64,000 bases of DNA from Lachnospiraceae bacterium (GTDB taxonomy: Bacteria > Bacillota > Clostridia > Lachnospirales > Lachnospiraceae): the NCBI GenBank assembly GCA_023664345.1, contig JAMPFQ010000010.1, positions 1 through 64,000 on the forward strand, read 5' to 3'. Made by a program: the position numbers and the translations under genes. The notes under the pieces are model-generated. The model had not been told where the DNA came from, made no database searches, and worked only from the letters and a program-made list of their open reading frames with translations. Shown one piece after another: positions 8,339-16,155 of this stretch; within the stretch, counting starts at the first letter, position 1; the number at the start of each line of letters is the position of its first letter.

Positions 8339-8913
8339 ATACTCTGGCAAAACTTTTTATCAGTTTCTTGCAGGTGGGCATGTTCAGTGTGGGCGGCGGA
8401 TACGCGGCGATCCCCCTGATCCAGAACCAGATTGTCAACGTGTGGCATCTGATGTCCCTAGAGGAGTTCGCGGACCTGATCACCATCGCCGAGATGACAC
8501 CCGGCCCCATCTCCATCAATTCCGCCACATTTGTGGGCATGCGGCTGATGGGTCTGCCCGGCGCATTATTATGTACCTTTGGCTGCATCCTGATGCCCTT
8601 TGCCATCTGTCTGACACTGGCATATTTTTATTATAAGTACCGTAACTTCTCCGGCGTCCAGACCGTGCTGGGCTGCCTGCGTCCCGCGGTGGTCTCCCTG
8701 ATCTCCTGTGCCGGTCTCTCCATCCTGACGCTGGCTGTTTTCCGGGACGGCGCCGTGAATTTCACCCCATCCAACCTGAAATGGGTGGAGATCGGGCTGT
8801 TCGTCGTCTGCCTGTTCCTGCTGCGGAAATTTAAAGTGGGCGCCATCAAGATCATCCTGGGTTCCGGCGTGGTGGGAACGCTGATCTATCTGCTGATCCC
8901 GGGTCTGGCATAA
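8335..8913 (+). CDS. Chromate transporter family subunit 2 (short CHR)
   Basis: A 192-aa partner of the preceding gene. It repeats the CHR motifs in the same places: VGMFSVGGGYAAIPLI and MTPGPISINSATFVG, followed by six hydrophobic segments. It starts within the stop codon of the first subunit, with AGGAGA upstream. The pair is a typical bicistronic CHR transporter. Confidence 0.9.
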   Translation: MNTLAKLFISFLQVGMFSVGGGYAAIPLIQNQIVNVWHLMSLEEFADLITIAEMTPGPISINSATFVGMRLMGLPGALLCTFGCILMPFAICLTLAYFYYKYRNFSGVQTVLGCLRPAVVSLISCAGLSILTLAVFRDGAVNFTPSNLKWVEIGLFVVCLFLLRKFKVGAIKIILGSGVVGTLIYLLIPGLA

Positions 8914-9061
8914 GAAGCGTTTTTCATGGATGTGTTGATGTATATTTTCTGCTTCTAACAGGGATTCTACCTATTATGACGGCGCATCAGAACCGATCCG
9001 GCCATCTGTACGGTTCTGTGCAGTCCCAATGCCGAATCCCTTTAAGGAGTGAATACCCGCT

Positions 9062-10510
9062 ATGCCATTGTCCGTTCATTTAGAAGAAAATATCCGCTGC
9101 CTGACCGCGGCGCTGCCCATCGGCGCCAGCTTTGACCTTATGACCAGAGACCTGTATCTGGGGGAGACGAAAGCCTATTTTCTGGGCGTCAACGGATTCT
9201 GTAAAACAGAGATCCTGCAGCAGATCTTCTCGGATCTGCAAGATCCCCTGTATGTAAAAGATGGAAATGTGGAAGACATCGTCCGCTACATGAATGCCAA
9301 GATCGGCTACGCCCAGGCTTCCCTGTGCGATTCCTGGGACATCATTCTAAAGAATGTGCTCAGCGGCCCTTCACTGCTGTTGATCGACGGATTTTCCCAG
9401 GGCATCCTGATCGATGTGAGGACCTATCCCGCCAGAGGGATCTCAGAACCGGATGTAGAGAGAGTGACCAGAGGCGCCCGGGACGGCTTCGTGGAGACCA
9501 TGCTCTTCAACGCCAACCTGATCCGCCGCCGCGTCCGTTCCACGGATCTCTGCTTCTCCGTCCACACCGTGGGGACGGAAAGCAAGACGGACGTCTGCGT
9601 TGCCTATCTGGAAAAAAGCGTCAACAGAGAACTTCTGAAAAAGCTGTCCGCACGCATCGATGAACTGGATATCTCCGCCCTGACCATGGGTTCCAAAAGC
9701 CTGGAAGAACTTCTGCTTCCCAGACGGTGGTGGAATCCGCTGCCCTCCATCCAGACCACGGAGCGGCCCGATGTGGCATGCAGCTATCTCCTGGAGGGAC
9801 ATATCCTTGTTATCGTGGACAATTCTCCGGTAGTCCTGATCTTCCCCTGCACGATCTTCCAGTTTACCCAGAGTTCCGAAGATTACTATAACAGTCCCTC
9901 GGTAGGGACTTATTTCCGCCTGGTGCGCTTTTGCTGTATCCCCGTGAGTCTGCTGCTGATGCCGGTGTTTCTGCTTCTGACAGGGTATTTCCCGGAACTT
10001 TCCGACAGATGGGGGCTTCTCGCGGACAGCGGCAGCATGACGCCTCAGAGGCTGTTTTTCTATGTGCTGGCAGTAGAATTCCTGTTGGATCTGCTGAAAT
10101 ATTCCGCCGCCTTAAATTCCGGCAGGCTTTCCGGCTCCCTCTCCATCATCGGGGGACTGCTCATAGGTGACATTGCTGTCAGTTTGAACTGGGCTTCCAT
10201 GGAAGTATTGTTCTATGCGGCAGTCACCCTGCTTGCGTCCCTGTCCGTGTCAGGCACGGAATTCAGCGACGGCATCCGGCTTTACCGCATCCTGCTGATC
10301 TTTGCCACAGGTTTCTTCGGCCTGCCCGGATTCCTGGCGGGGCTGGTATTGGTCTTGCTATCTATCGCCAGCACTCCCACTTTCGGAGGATACAGCTATT
10401 TCTGGCCGTTATTTCCCTTTAACAGAAAAGCCCTGGGCAGGCTGCTGTTCCGCAGTCCTACACCCAAGGCTCAGCCTTCTAAAGTCTGGAATCGGGGAGA
10501 TCCAGACTGA
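9062..10510 (+). CDS. spoVAF: GerA-family spore germination protein, SpoVAF-like
   Basis: A 482-aa protein of the GerA/SpoVAF family. The soluble N-terminal half has the two-lobed A-subunit domain (LLIDGFSQGILIDVRTYPARGI, then EPDVERVTRGARDGFVET). The linker holds the family signature NPLPSIQTTERPDVA and IVDNSPVVLIFPCTIFQFTQSSEDYY. About five membrane helices follow from residue 285. In Bacillus SpoVAF sits in the spore inner membrane, is linked to the spoVA dipicolinate channel and modulates germination. Here it is alone, without spoVA genes. AAGGAG lies 12 bases before the ATG, a long spacing. Confidence 0.87.
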   Translation: MPLSVHLEENIRCLTAALPIGASFDLMTRDLYLGETKAYFLGVNGFCKTEILQQIFSDLQDPLYVKDGNVEDIVRYMNAKIGYAQASLCDSWDIILKNVLSGPSLLLIDGFSQGILIDVRTYPARGISEPDVERVTRGARDGFVETMLFNANLIRRRVRSTDLCFSVHTVGTESKTDVCVAYLEKSVNRELLKKLSARIDELDISALTMGSKSLEELLLPRRWWNPLPSIQTTERPDVACSYLLEGHILVIVDNSPVVLIFPCTIFQFTQSSEDYYNSPSVGTYFRLVRFCCIPVSLLLMPVFLLLTGYFPELSDRWGLLADSGSMTPQRLFFYVLAVEFLLDLLKYSAALNSGRLSGSLSIIGGLLIGDIAVSLNWASMEVLFYAAVTLLASLSVSGTEFSDGIRLYRILLIFATGFFGLPGFLAGLVLVLLSIASTPTFGGYSYFWPLFPFNRKALGRLLFRSPTPKAQPSKVWNRGDPD

Positions 10511-10525
10511 TGATACAGATCAATA

Positions 10526-10547
10526 GCTCATTGCTCGCGGGAATAAA
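10526..10547 (+). repeat. Remnant of the R2 repeat (right end only)
   Basis: GCTCATTGCTCGCGGGAATA matches, with one difference, the right end of the R2 core at 35099-35120 and the inverted copy near 52611-52632. It lies between the spoVAF stop and the tRNA-Gly 3' end. Confidence 0.6.
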
Positions 10548-10550
10548 AAA

Positions 10551-10622
<72 letters not shown>

Positions 10623-10635
10623 ATATGACGGGCAT

Positions 10636-10696
10636 AATCACCCAAAAGCAGGGTGCAATCACCCGCAAGCGGGTACAATCACCCAAAAGCGGGTGA
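10636..10696 (-). repeat. Three tandem 20-21 bp hairpin units copied from a tRNA 3' end
   Basis: Units at 10636-10656, 10657-10676 and 10677-10696 share the pattern AATCACCC-nCAAGC-GGGT on the plus strand, each a small stem-loop. The third unit overlaps the acceptor strand of the tRNA-Gly(TCC) gene, so the array looks like repeated duplication of the tRNA 3' terminus into the spacer between the two tRNA-Gly genes. Confidence 0.75.
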
Positions 10697-10758
10697 TGGG
10701 AATCGAACCCACATATCTAGCTTGGAAGGCTAGTGTTCTACCACTGAACTACACCCGC
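10688..10758 (-). tRNA. tRNA-Gly (TCC)
   Basis: Acceptor GCGGGTG pairs with CACCCGC. The anticodon arm CTAGC-CTTCCAA-GCTAG presents TCC, and the T arm has GGGTTCGATTCCC. It is 71 bases long and CCA is not encoded. Its 3' end is continuous with the tandem hairpin units downstream. Confidence 0.97.
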
Positions 10759-10787
10759 ACCTATTATCCTGTCGATCCGCTTCTGAA

Positions 10788-10860
<73 letters not shown>

Positions 10861-10894
10861 CTGTAACGTGCATCCCTGCGTCACAACACAGATT

Positions 10895-10923
10895 ATTTTA
10901 CATGGTACTTCCAAAAAAGTCAA
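10895..10923 (-). promoter_or_regulatory. Promoter of the Phe-Gly-Gly tRNA operon
   Basis: On the minus strand TTGACT and TAAAAT are 17 bases apart, 34 bases upstream of the tRNA-Phe 5' end. All three tRNAs are probably read from it. Confidence 0.75.
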
Positions 10924-10938
10924 GAACTTTTTTGAAAA

Positions 10939-12384
10939 TCAGTCAATACGCTCGCCTACATATATGCTGACACGGTTCTGGATGATATCGGCTGCCTCCG
11001 CCGCATCTTTATCGCCCCCAAAACAGGCGCCTGCCTCCTCCAGGATGATATCGAGCACGCCGGGATTATTGTCATAGCCCCGATGAGTATTCTCGATAAT
11101 GCTCCGGTAGACTTCCGCATCGCTCTCCGTGATGCAGGATAATCTGATCGGCTCCTCCACACCCTCTGTTATGACTATCGCAGTCTCATATTTGATCTTT
11201 TCCTGTTCCACACCGTCCACCGTTTCATACTCCGGAGTCAGCGCATCCTGTATCCGCTCCTCGGACACGGACCGCAGGAGGGGAATGCCCCTCACCTCCC
11301 TCTGCATATCTTCCGTGAGCCAGGTCTTGATGAAATCCCATGCAGCATCCTTATTGCTACTGTTTCTGCATATGGAAAAGCACATGCCAAACGGTTCCGC
11401 CACTCCTCCGCCCAGGTCTTGTTCCCCATCAGCTACCGGATAGCCCGGCCAGAGTATGTCCGCATCACCTGATATCTCTCTGGCAAACGCTGTATCCCAG
11501 GGGGTAAACAGGCGGGTCATCCGCCAGAAAATCTTCCCGCTGCGATAAAATTCAACAGGATTGAAATCTACATACTCCTCCGGAAAAGTATTGCACCATT
11601 CCAGCAATCGCACAAATTCCGGCGTATCAAAATGGCATTCCCCGCTGCCCCAGTCTATAAAGTTCCCCATGCAGCCCCGACACATGGCAGAGATCATAGA
11701 TTCCTTAGTAAAATTGGTACAAAACCTTTCCGCAAGGGAACTGTTTTCATATGCAGCCATCATTTCCCCGAGTTCCCAGCCTTCCGCGATGCCTTTGCCC
11801 GCTTCCAGTTCCTCCGCCCTGACACATCCGGTATCCACGCTAAAGGAGGCGGGAAGGACATACAGACCCCCGTCTATCTCAAATGCCTGCAGGATATTCT
11901 CATAATAATCTTCCTTATGGAAATCAGGATCCGCATCCATAAAGTCATACAGGTTTTCCATCAGCTTCTCCGACGCAAGGGATGGCGTATACATATCCTG
12001 ATCCCAGATCACCAGATCAGGGCCTTTCCCGGACAAGATCTCGAGAGTAAGCTTCGTATCCAGGATCTCGGCCATCTTTACACCGCCTCCATAAAGCCTG
12101 GCATCGATATAATAAGACGGGCTGCTCTCATTATAGGCGATGACCTTGTCTGTCGTATCCCGGAACGGCATTGCGATCACCACGCTCAGCACCTGGCGGT
12201 CATCCTGATCATCGGCGGAATTGTCCGGAGTGTCGGTCTGTCCGTCCCCTGCATCTGCGTAACTGCTGGCAGAATCGTCCGCCATGTTTTCCTGAACAGC
12301 CTGATCCTGCCCGCCGTCCGCCCCGCATCCTGTCAAACAAAGAATCAGACATGATATCAGACAATAGATTCCTGTTCTTTTCAT
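10939..12384 (-). CDS. Extracellular solute-binding lipoprotein (ABC sugar type, orphan)
   Basis: A 481-aa lipoprotein. The start at 12384 gives MKRTGIYCLISCLILCLTGC: a basic n-region, hydrophobic core and LTGC lipobox. An acidic, Ser/Asp-rich linker follows (about residues 25-60). The body has the family-1 binding protein pattern, including ILSGKGPDLVIWDQD, FVRLLEWCNTFPEEY and the C-terminal SICRNSSNKDAAWDFIKTWLTEDMQ. No permease or ATPase is adjacent, so it is either an orphan binding component or a sensor. The N-terminal part of the domain is unlike classical MalE but resembles the lipoprotein at the right end of this window. Confidence 0.82.
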   Translation of the reverse strand: MKRTGIYCLISCLILCLTGCGADGGQDQAVQENMADDSASSYADAGDGQTDTPDNSADDQDDRQVLSVVIAMPFRDTTDKVIAYNESSPSYYIDARLYGGGVKMAEILDTKLTLEILSGKGPDLVIWDQDMYTPSLASEKLMENLYDFMDADPDFHKEDYYENILQAFEIDGGLYVLPASFSVDTGCVRAEELEAGKGIAEGWELGEMMAAYENSSLAERFCTNFTKESMISAMCRGCMGNFIDWGSGECHFDTPEFVRLLEWCNTFPEEYVDFNPVEFYRSGKIFWRMTRLFTPWDTAFAREISGDADILWPGYPVADGEQDLGGGVAEPFGMCFSICRNSSNKDAAWDFIKTWLTEDMQREVRGIPLLRSVSEERIQDALTPEYETVDGVEQEKIKYETAIVITEGVEEPIRLSCITESDAEVYRSIIENTHRGYDNNPGVLDIILEEAGACFGGDKDAAEAADIIQNRVSIYVGERID

Positions 12385-12413
12385 CCGGAAAGGCTCCCTT
12401 CTTCGCCCGACTG

Positions 12414-12463
12414 TGCAAAATACAGGGAACGGCACGTCCGCTGACCGATGTGCCGTTCCCCTG
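12414..12463 (-). terminator. Rho-independent terminator after the DUF3048 gene
   Basis: A 12-bp stem (AGGGAACGGCAC pairing with GTGCCGTTCCC plus one bulge) is followed on the minus strand by TGTATTTTG. It separates the DUF3048 gene from the solute-binding gene downstream. Confidence 0.7.
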
Positions 12464-12486
12464 TTGTCATTGTTCTCTTAGATTGC

Positions 12487-13662
12487 TTACTCGTACTTGA
12501 TGTAATCTTCCCACTTGCTCCAGATTTCACAGATGAATGTCTTGCCCTGGTTGAATACCAGTTCGTTACCGTCCTTATCATAGTACTTGGCGGGCTTGTC
12601 GTTGCCTTCTTTTCTCTCCCAGTAGCCCTCCACAACCTTGCCGTTGGTAAAGAAGAGCAGCTTTCCGTCACCGTTGCCGGGATGCGCGTGATCCCTGTGC
12701 ATCTCCATGATCAGGTAGCCGTGATCATCCCTTTCCTCACCGTAGCAGACCTGGAGCACCACGTTGTCCACCTCCAGGCTTGTGCCGCTGTGCTCATCCA
12801 TCAGCGGGCTGCCATACTCACTGTACTCATACTTCTGTGTAGCGGGGTCATACTCAAAATACGCGTCTACCGTATTGTAATTGCCTTTTTCACCGGGCCA
12901 TATCTTGGTGGCGTCTTTCGCATCATCATATGTAGCCCTGGTCCCATCAGCCGCGAACAGGAACTTGGGTTCAAAGGTATCGTCGTATTCCCAGTTGTAA
13001 CCTCTGGTCTCAACGCCTTTCATCAGGCCATCGATAAACATGTATGCGGAATCAGTGCTGTTATACTTTCCTCCACGGTCATATCTGTCGAACGCGACTG
13101 TAGTCGGGTTGCGGATACCCGATGTTGCCTGACTGATATTATCCACTTCGTTGCTGTTCAACATATCATCTGCATAATACGCGGAACCCCAGTGGCAGAT
13201 GATCGCGTCATGTTCCAGGCCGATATATACCATATAGTCACGGATACTTCTCACAGGCCCGATACGATCCAGATCGTCAAAGTCCTCGAAGATACAGAAC
13301 AATCTGGTAAGGTTGTCCCTCAGAGGCACCTGATAGATGATCCCCGCGTTGGTGATCCCATAGTGGGGAAGACAGCTTTTCTGATTAGGGATGGACACTG
13401 CAATAGGCCTTCTATTGCCGATCTCCTCATCGATCCACTCGCCTGTCAGATAACTCTGCATCATGCCGTCCCTGGACTCCCTGTCCGTAATGACCGGACT
13501 TACCGACTCCGGTTCAGCGGTCGGCTCCGGCGTTGCGGTGGCCATGGACTGGGGCTGCAGTTCCACAGGAGCAGATGCTACATTCTCCTCCGCATCATCG
13601 CCGCATCCCACGGCAAAAAGGCTCATTGCCAATATGATTGCTGCTAATGCTTTTCTTTTCAT
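12487..13662 (-). CDS. DUF3048 domain lipoprotein (YerB-like)
   Basis: A 391-aa secreted lipoprotein. It starts MKRKALAAIILAMSLFAVGC with a lipobox at GC and then a Pro/Glu/Ser-rich linker (about 30-65). The first DUF3048 domain shows NRRPIAVSIPNQKSCLPHYGITNAGIIYQVP, LTRLFCIFEDF and DRIGPVRSIRDY; the C-terminal domain has GTSLEVDNVVLQVCYGEE and GKLLFFTNGKVVEGYWERK. Function is unknown; the family is common on the surface of Firmicutes. AAGGAAAGGA precedes the ATG. It lies in front of the solute-binding lipoprotein but a terminator separates them. Confidence 0.88.
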   Translation of the reverse strand: MKRKALAAIILAMSLFAVGCGDDAEENVASAPVELQPQSMATATPEPTAEPESVSPVITDRESRDGMMQSYLTGEWIDEEIGNRRPIAVSIPNQKSCLPHYGITNAGIIYQVPLRDNLTRLFCIFEDFDDLDRIGPVRSIRDYMVYIGLEHDAIICHWGSAYYADDMLNSNEVDNISQATSGIRNPTTVAFDRYDRGGKYNSTDSAYMFIDGLMKGVETRGYNWEYDDTFEPKFLFAADGTRATYDDAKDATKIWPGEKGNYNTVDAYFEYDPATQKYEYSEYGSPLMDEHSGTSLEVDNVVLQVCYGEERDDHGYLIMEMHRDHAHPGNGDGKLLFFTNGKVVEGYWERKEGNDKPAKYYDKDGNELVFNQGKTFICEIWSKWEDYIKYE

Positions 13663-13772
13663 AATAAATCCTTTCCTTGTTGTAAACATTTTTTTCTATT
13701 TTATCTCCAAACAGTATGTTTTGTCCATTTATTCATGCAAAATTTTTTATTTTTTTTCTAACGAAACAATTA

Positions 13773-13801
13773 ATGACAATTTTCCAGGTTCATGTTATGA
13801 T
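13773..13801 (+). promoter_or_regulatory. Promoter of the 75-aa protein gene
   Basis: ATGACA and TATGAT are separated by 17 bases, about 52 bases upstream of the start at 13854. Confidence 0.5.
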
Positions 13802-13853
13802 TATCATAGTTCACACATTGATCTTAAGAGTCAGCAGAAAGGATGGGGTTTCT

Positions 13854-14081
13854 ATGAAATTAAAAGAGGGGATCGATATCAACGAATTTTTAGCGACTGC
13901 AGAAAAATGCTCCGGGCAGGTGTTCTTTCATACAGCTGACGGCAGCATCCTGAATCTGAGATCCATGCTCTCGCACTATGTCCTTGTGTCCATTTTATGC
14001 AACAAGTCCGTGTGGGAGGATTCACAGGTGGTATGTACTCAGGATGAAGACTATCAGCTGCTGAAAGATTATCTGGAATAA
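13854..14081 (+). CDS. Small conserved-looking hypothetical protein (75 aa)
   Basis: The reading frame beginning MKLKEGIDINEFLATAEKC has GAAAGGAT about ten bases upstream; an upstream extension of the same frame is hydrophobic and lacks a site. The protein reads as alternating helices and strands, with a central segment GQVFFHTADGSILNLRSMLSHYVLVSIL and an acidic C-terminus EDYQLLKDYLE. No motif allows a function. It converges with the HD-domain gene, seven bases apart. I recall similar short proteins from Lachnospiraceae but cannot name the family. Confidence 0.65.
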   Translation: MKLKEGIDINEFLATAEKCSGQVFFHTADGSILNLRSMLSHYVLVSILCNKSVWEDSQVVCTQDEDYQLLKDYLE

Positions 14082-14087
14082 TTCCGG

Positions 14088-14678
14088 TTATATGGAAAGC
14101 TGTTCCATTTCCCGGTTCACGCTTTCCTCACAGGAACGCATGGCAAGGATCGTTCTCTCCAACAGTGTGTCCAGTTCCCAGCCCAGTCTCTCCGCGCCGG
14201 TGGCTATCACCTCTCTGGAACAGCCCGCGGCAAACTTTTTATCTTTATATTTTTTCTTCAGGCTGGAAAGTTCCATATCCATCACGCTTTTGGAGGGACG
14301 CATGCGGGCCGCTGCCCCGATCAGTCCCGTCAGTTCATCGGAGGCGAACAGAATCTTCTCCATCTCATGTTTCGGCTCCACATCACAGCACAATCCGTAT
14401 CCATGGCTGCAGATGGAATAGATCATTTCCTCAGATACGCCAGCTTCCCGCAGGAGTTCCGGCGCTTTCACGCAGTGCTGCTCCGGATAAAGTTCAAAGT
14501 CGATGTCGTGGAGCAGTCCCACGATCCCCCAATACTCCTCATCGCCGCCGTTCCCCGTCTCACGGGCAAAATACCGCATCACCCCTTCCACCGTCAGCCC
14601 ATGCAGAATGTGGAAAGGCTCCTTATTGTATTTTTGCAGTAATTCCAGCGCTTCCTGCCTTGTGATCGTACTGTTCAT
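14088..14678 (-). CDS. HD superfamily (HDIG-type) hydrolase-like protein
   Basis: A 196-aa HD-domain protein. The metal-binding signature appears as FHILHGLTVEGVMRYFA (first His), then YWGIVGLLHDIDFELYPEQH (the HD pair) and ICSHGYG (later His). The C-terminal half is helical with a lysine-rich patch (SLKKKYKDKKFA) followed by GCSREVIATGAERLGWELDTLLERTI, as in predicted HD hydrolases of Clostridia. Substrate is unknown; related proteins act on nucleotides. The start at 14678 has AGAGGTT upstream; a longer frame upstream runs into repeat DNA. Confidence 0.82.
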   Translation of the reverse strand: MNSTITRQEALELLQKYNKEPFHILHGLTVEGVMRYFARETGNGGDEEYWGIVGLLHDIDFELYPEQHCVKAPELLREAGVSEEMIYSICSHGYGLCCDVEPKHEMEKILFASDELTGLIGAAARMRPSKSVMDMELSSLKKKYKDKKFAAGCSREVIATGAERLGWELDTLLERTILAMRSCEESVNREMEQLSI

Positions 14679-14728
14679 TTTGATAACCTCTTTTCTGTGT
14701 TTTCTTGCTATTTCCTCACTCTTCCTGT

Positions 14729-14890
14729 CATGCTGCCTGCGGCGGCACAACCAATCAGTGAACCGATGCATAATCGGAAGAATCGCTGCTCTTGCGATTC
14801 TTCAGTGTGAGATTTAGAATTTCTCCGCGAAACAGCTAAGCCTGAGAATCAGGCTTTTGGCTGTTGAGCGGTTAGAAATTCTTCTCACAC
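14729..14890 (-). repeat. R1 structured intergenic repeat, copy 1
   Basis: Between the HD gene and the Dabb gene there are 354 bases without a gene, filled by two R1 copies. Copy 1, on the minus strand, has the long outer hairpin (GTGTGAGAAG..., closing with CTCACAC), containing an inner GCCTGA-gaa-TCAGGC stem; then GAAGAATCGC/GCGATTCTTC; a CCGAT/ATCGG stem; and GTGCCGCCGCAGGCAGCAT. Each part is a stem-loop. See copies at 14898 and 16014. Confidence 0.8.
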
Positions 14891-14897
14891 TTCTCAT

Positions 14898-15038
14898 CAT
14901 GCCGCCTCCGGCGGCACAAACAATCGATGAACCATCGCAAAACCGGAAGAATCCGCTCTGCGGATTCTTCCCGGAATGACTTAGATTTTCTTAGGTCGTG
15001 TACTTTACGACCTTAGAAAATCTTCATTCCGTTCACAC
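14898..15038 (-). repeat. R1 structured intergenic repeat, copy 2
   Basis: Directly behind copy 1. The outer hairpin is different in sequence but paired: GGAATGA, AGATTTTCT and GGTCGT pair with ACGACC, AGAAAATCT and TCATTCC. The middle stem is GAAGAATCCGC/GCGGATTCTTC and the end GCCGCCTCCGGCGGC is nearly the same as in the other copies. Its first bases (GTGTGA) contain the stop codon of the Dabb gene. Confidence 0.8.
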
Positions 15039-15341
15039 TTCTACCACATAATCCAGACAGACTCTGGACGCAGTATAGGGACGGACCCTACCATCCGCCA
15101 CCGCCACATGTTCCGGGTGTACGGCATACCCTTTCAGCGCGGCTTCGTCCGTAAAGGCAGAATCCAGCATCAGGTCCGCATTGGAACTGGGAAGCCCTTC
15201 TGTATGGACTCTGATCTCTATCAGTCCGGGGATCCTGCCCGCCAGCCCCTCCAAACCTTCTTTGATGCCTTTTTTGACAGACAACTTTTCCTCCGGGGAT
15301 AAACTGTCTTTTAGTGTCCATAAAATGATATGCTTTACCAT
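15033..15341 (-). CDS. Dabb family protein (stress-responsive A/B barrel domain)
   Basis: A 102-aa single-domain protein opening MVKHIILWTLKD, the usual Dabb start (VxHxVxW/F). It continues with a lysine-rich helix (EEKLSVKKGIKEGLEGLAG), IPGLIEIRVHTEG, DLMLDSAFTDEAALKGYAVHPEHV and a final strand. The dimeric ferredoxin-like barrel is known from plant stress proteins and bacterial homologues of unclear function. AGGAGGAGA precedes the ATG. The last three bases of the coding sequence lie inside the R1 repeat. Confidence 0.9.
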   Translation of the reverse strand: MVKHIILWTLKDSLSPEEKLSVKKGIKEGLEGLAGRIPGLIEIRVHTEGLPSSNADLMLDSAFTDEAALKGYAVHPEHVAVADGRVRPYTASRVCLDYVVEV

Positions 15342-15453
15342 GGGATATCTCCTCCTGCTGTTTCTTTCTGGATCTGTGATCACATCATATCATTTTTTGA
15401 CTGTAAGTTCAAGAACGGCTACCTTGCAGCTATCCAAACACGATGTGCAGGAA

Positions 15454-15984
15454 CTACCACGCGATCCCCTTCCCCCGGTTAGGGCTGACCGCGCAGTAAG
15501 TGGCATCCAGCACAAAGACAGCCAGCAGGATACCGCACAACACCCGTCTCCACTTCGGCGGAACCTTATGATAAGCTTTCATATAAACAGGCATCAGATA
15601 ACAGTTCAGCAGCATCCCTGCCAGGCCGAAGCAGACCGCTCCCAGCAGACAGATACGCCCGTTCAGGTTCAGGGCAAACTCGCTGTAGTCCCACCACCGC
15701 ATACCCCACTTCCACTCCAGGAACACGCTGGTCACATACTCCACCACGGAACAGACCGCCGCCGACAGCAGGAAAGTCAGGATCTTCCTCTCATGCAGCC
15801 GGTGGAGCAGGAACCACAACAAAAGCCCCCCTGCGCCATAAATGGGCAGATAGGGGCCAAGGTAGATTCCTCTGTTGATCCAGGCGTGCTCCGTCACCAG
15901 ATAGATTGCCACCTCCCACAGCCAGCCGATCAGGGAGAGGAGGAAAAATAAAATCACATAAAAATCAAAATTTCTTGTCTTCAT
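15454..15984 (-). CDS. Putative membrane protein, CmpB / ABC-transporter type IV family (PF06541)
   Basis: A 176-aa protein with about five membrane helices. It carries the family motifs GWLWEVAIY (about residue 20), INRGIYLGPYLPIYGAGG and MRWWDYSEFALNLNGRICL. The family is often annotated as a putative ABC permease but its role is not settled. No Shine-Dalgarno sequence is seen before the ATG at 15984; instead the start codon lies in a nine-base-pair stem with the end of an R1 repeat (see 15982-16017). No alternative start with a better site is visible. Confidence 0.85.
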   Translation of the reverse strand: MKTRNFDFYVILFFLLSLIGWLWEVAIYLVTEHAWINRGIYLGPYLPIYGAGGLLLWFLLHRLHERKILTFLLSAAVCSVVEYVTSVFLEWKWGMRWWDYSEFALNLNGRICLLGAVCFGLAGMLLNCYLMPVYMKAYHKVPPKWRRVLCGILLAVFVLDATYCAVSPNRGKGIAW

Positions 15985-16017
15985 AGGGATAGTTTACCCG
16001 AAAAAACCATCCCTATG
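15982..16017 (-). promoter_or_regulatory. Stem that covers the start codon of the PF06541 gene
   Basis: CATAGGGAT (15982-15990) pairs perfectly with ATCCCTATG (16009-16017) around an 18-base loop. On the mRNA the right arm is part of the R1 repeat end and the left arm holds the AUG of the downstream gene. Such a stem would hide the start codon. Confidence 0.5.
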
Positions 16018-16155
16018 CCACCTCCGGCGGCACAAACAAATCCCACGGAACCTGATCGGTTCCGGGAAGAACGCTGCCTTTGCGTTCTTCCGTGTGAGAT
16101 TAGAATTTCTTTGCGAAATGCCCTTTGGCATGAGCATTAGAAATTCTTCTCACAC
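16014..16155 (-). repeat. R1 structured intergenic repeat, copy 3
   Basis: Same order of elements as copies 1 and 2: outer stem GTGTGAGAAGAATTTCTAA pairing with AGAAATTCTAATCTCACAC, then GGAAGAACGC/GCGTTCTTCC, GGAACCGATCAGGTTCC, and GTGCCGCCGGAGGTGGC. Its first GTGTGA supplies the final Val codon and stop of the AraC-GGDEF gene, exactly as copy 2 does for the Dabb gene. Confidence 0.8.

Noticed and set aside
10623..10696. CRISPR-like array beside the tRNA genes
   Set aside because: The units are 20-21 bases with no spacers between them, are copies of a tRNA end, and no cas gene is present.
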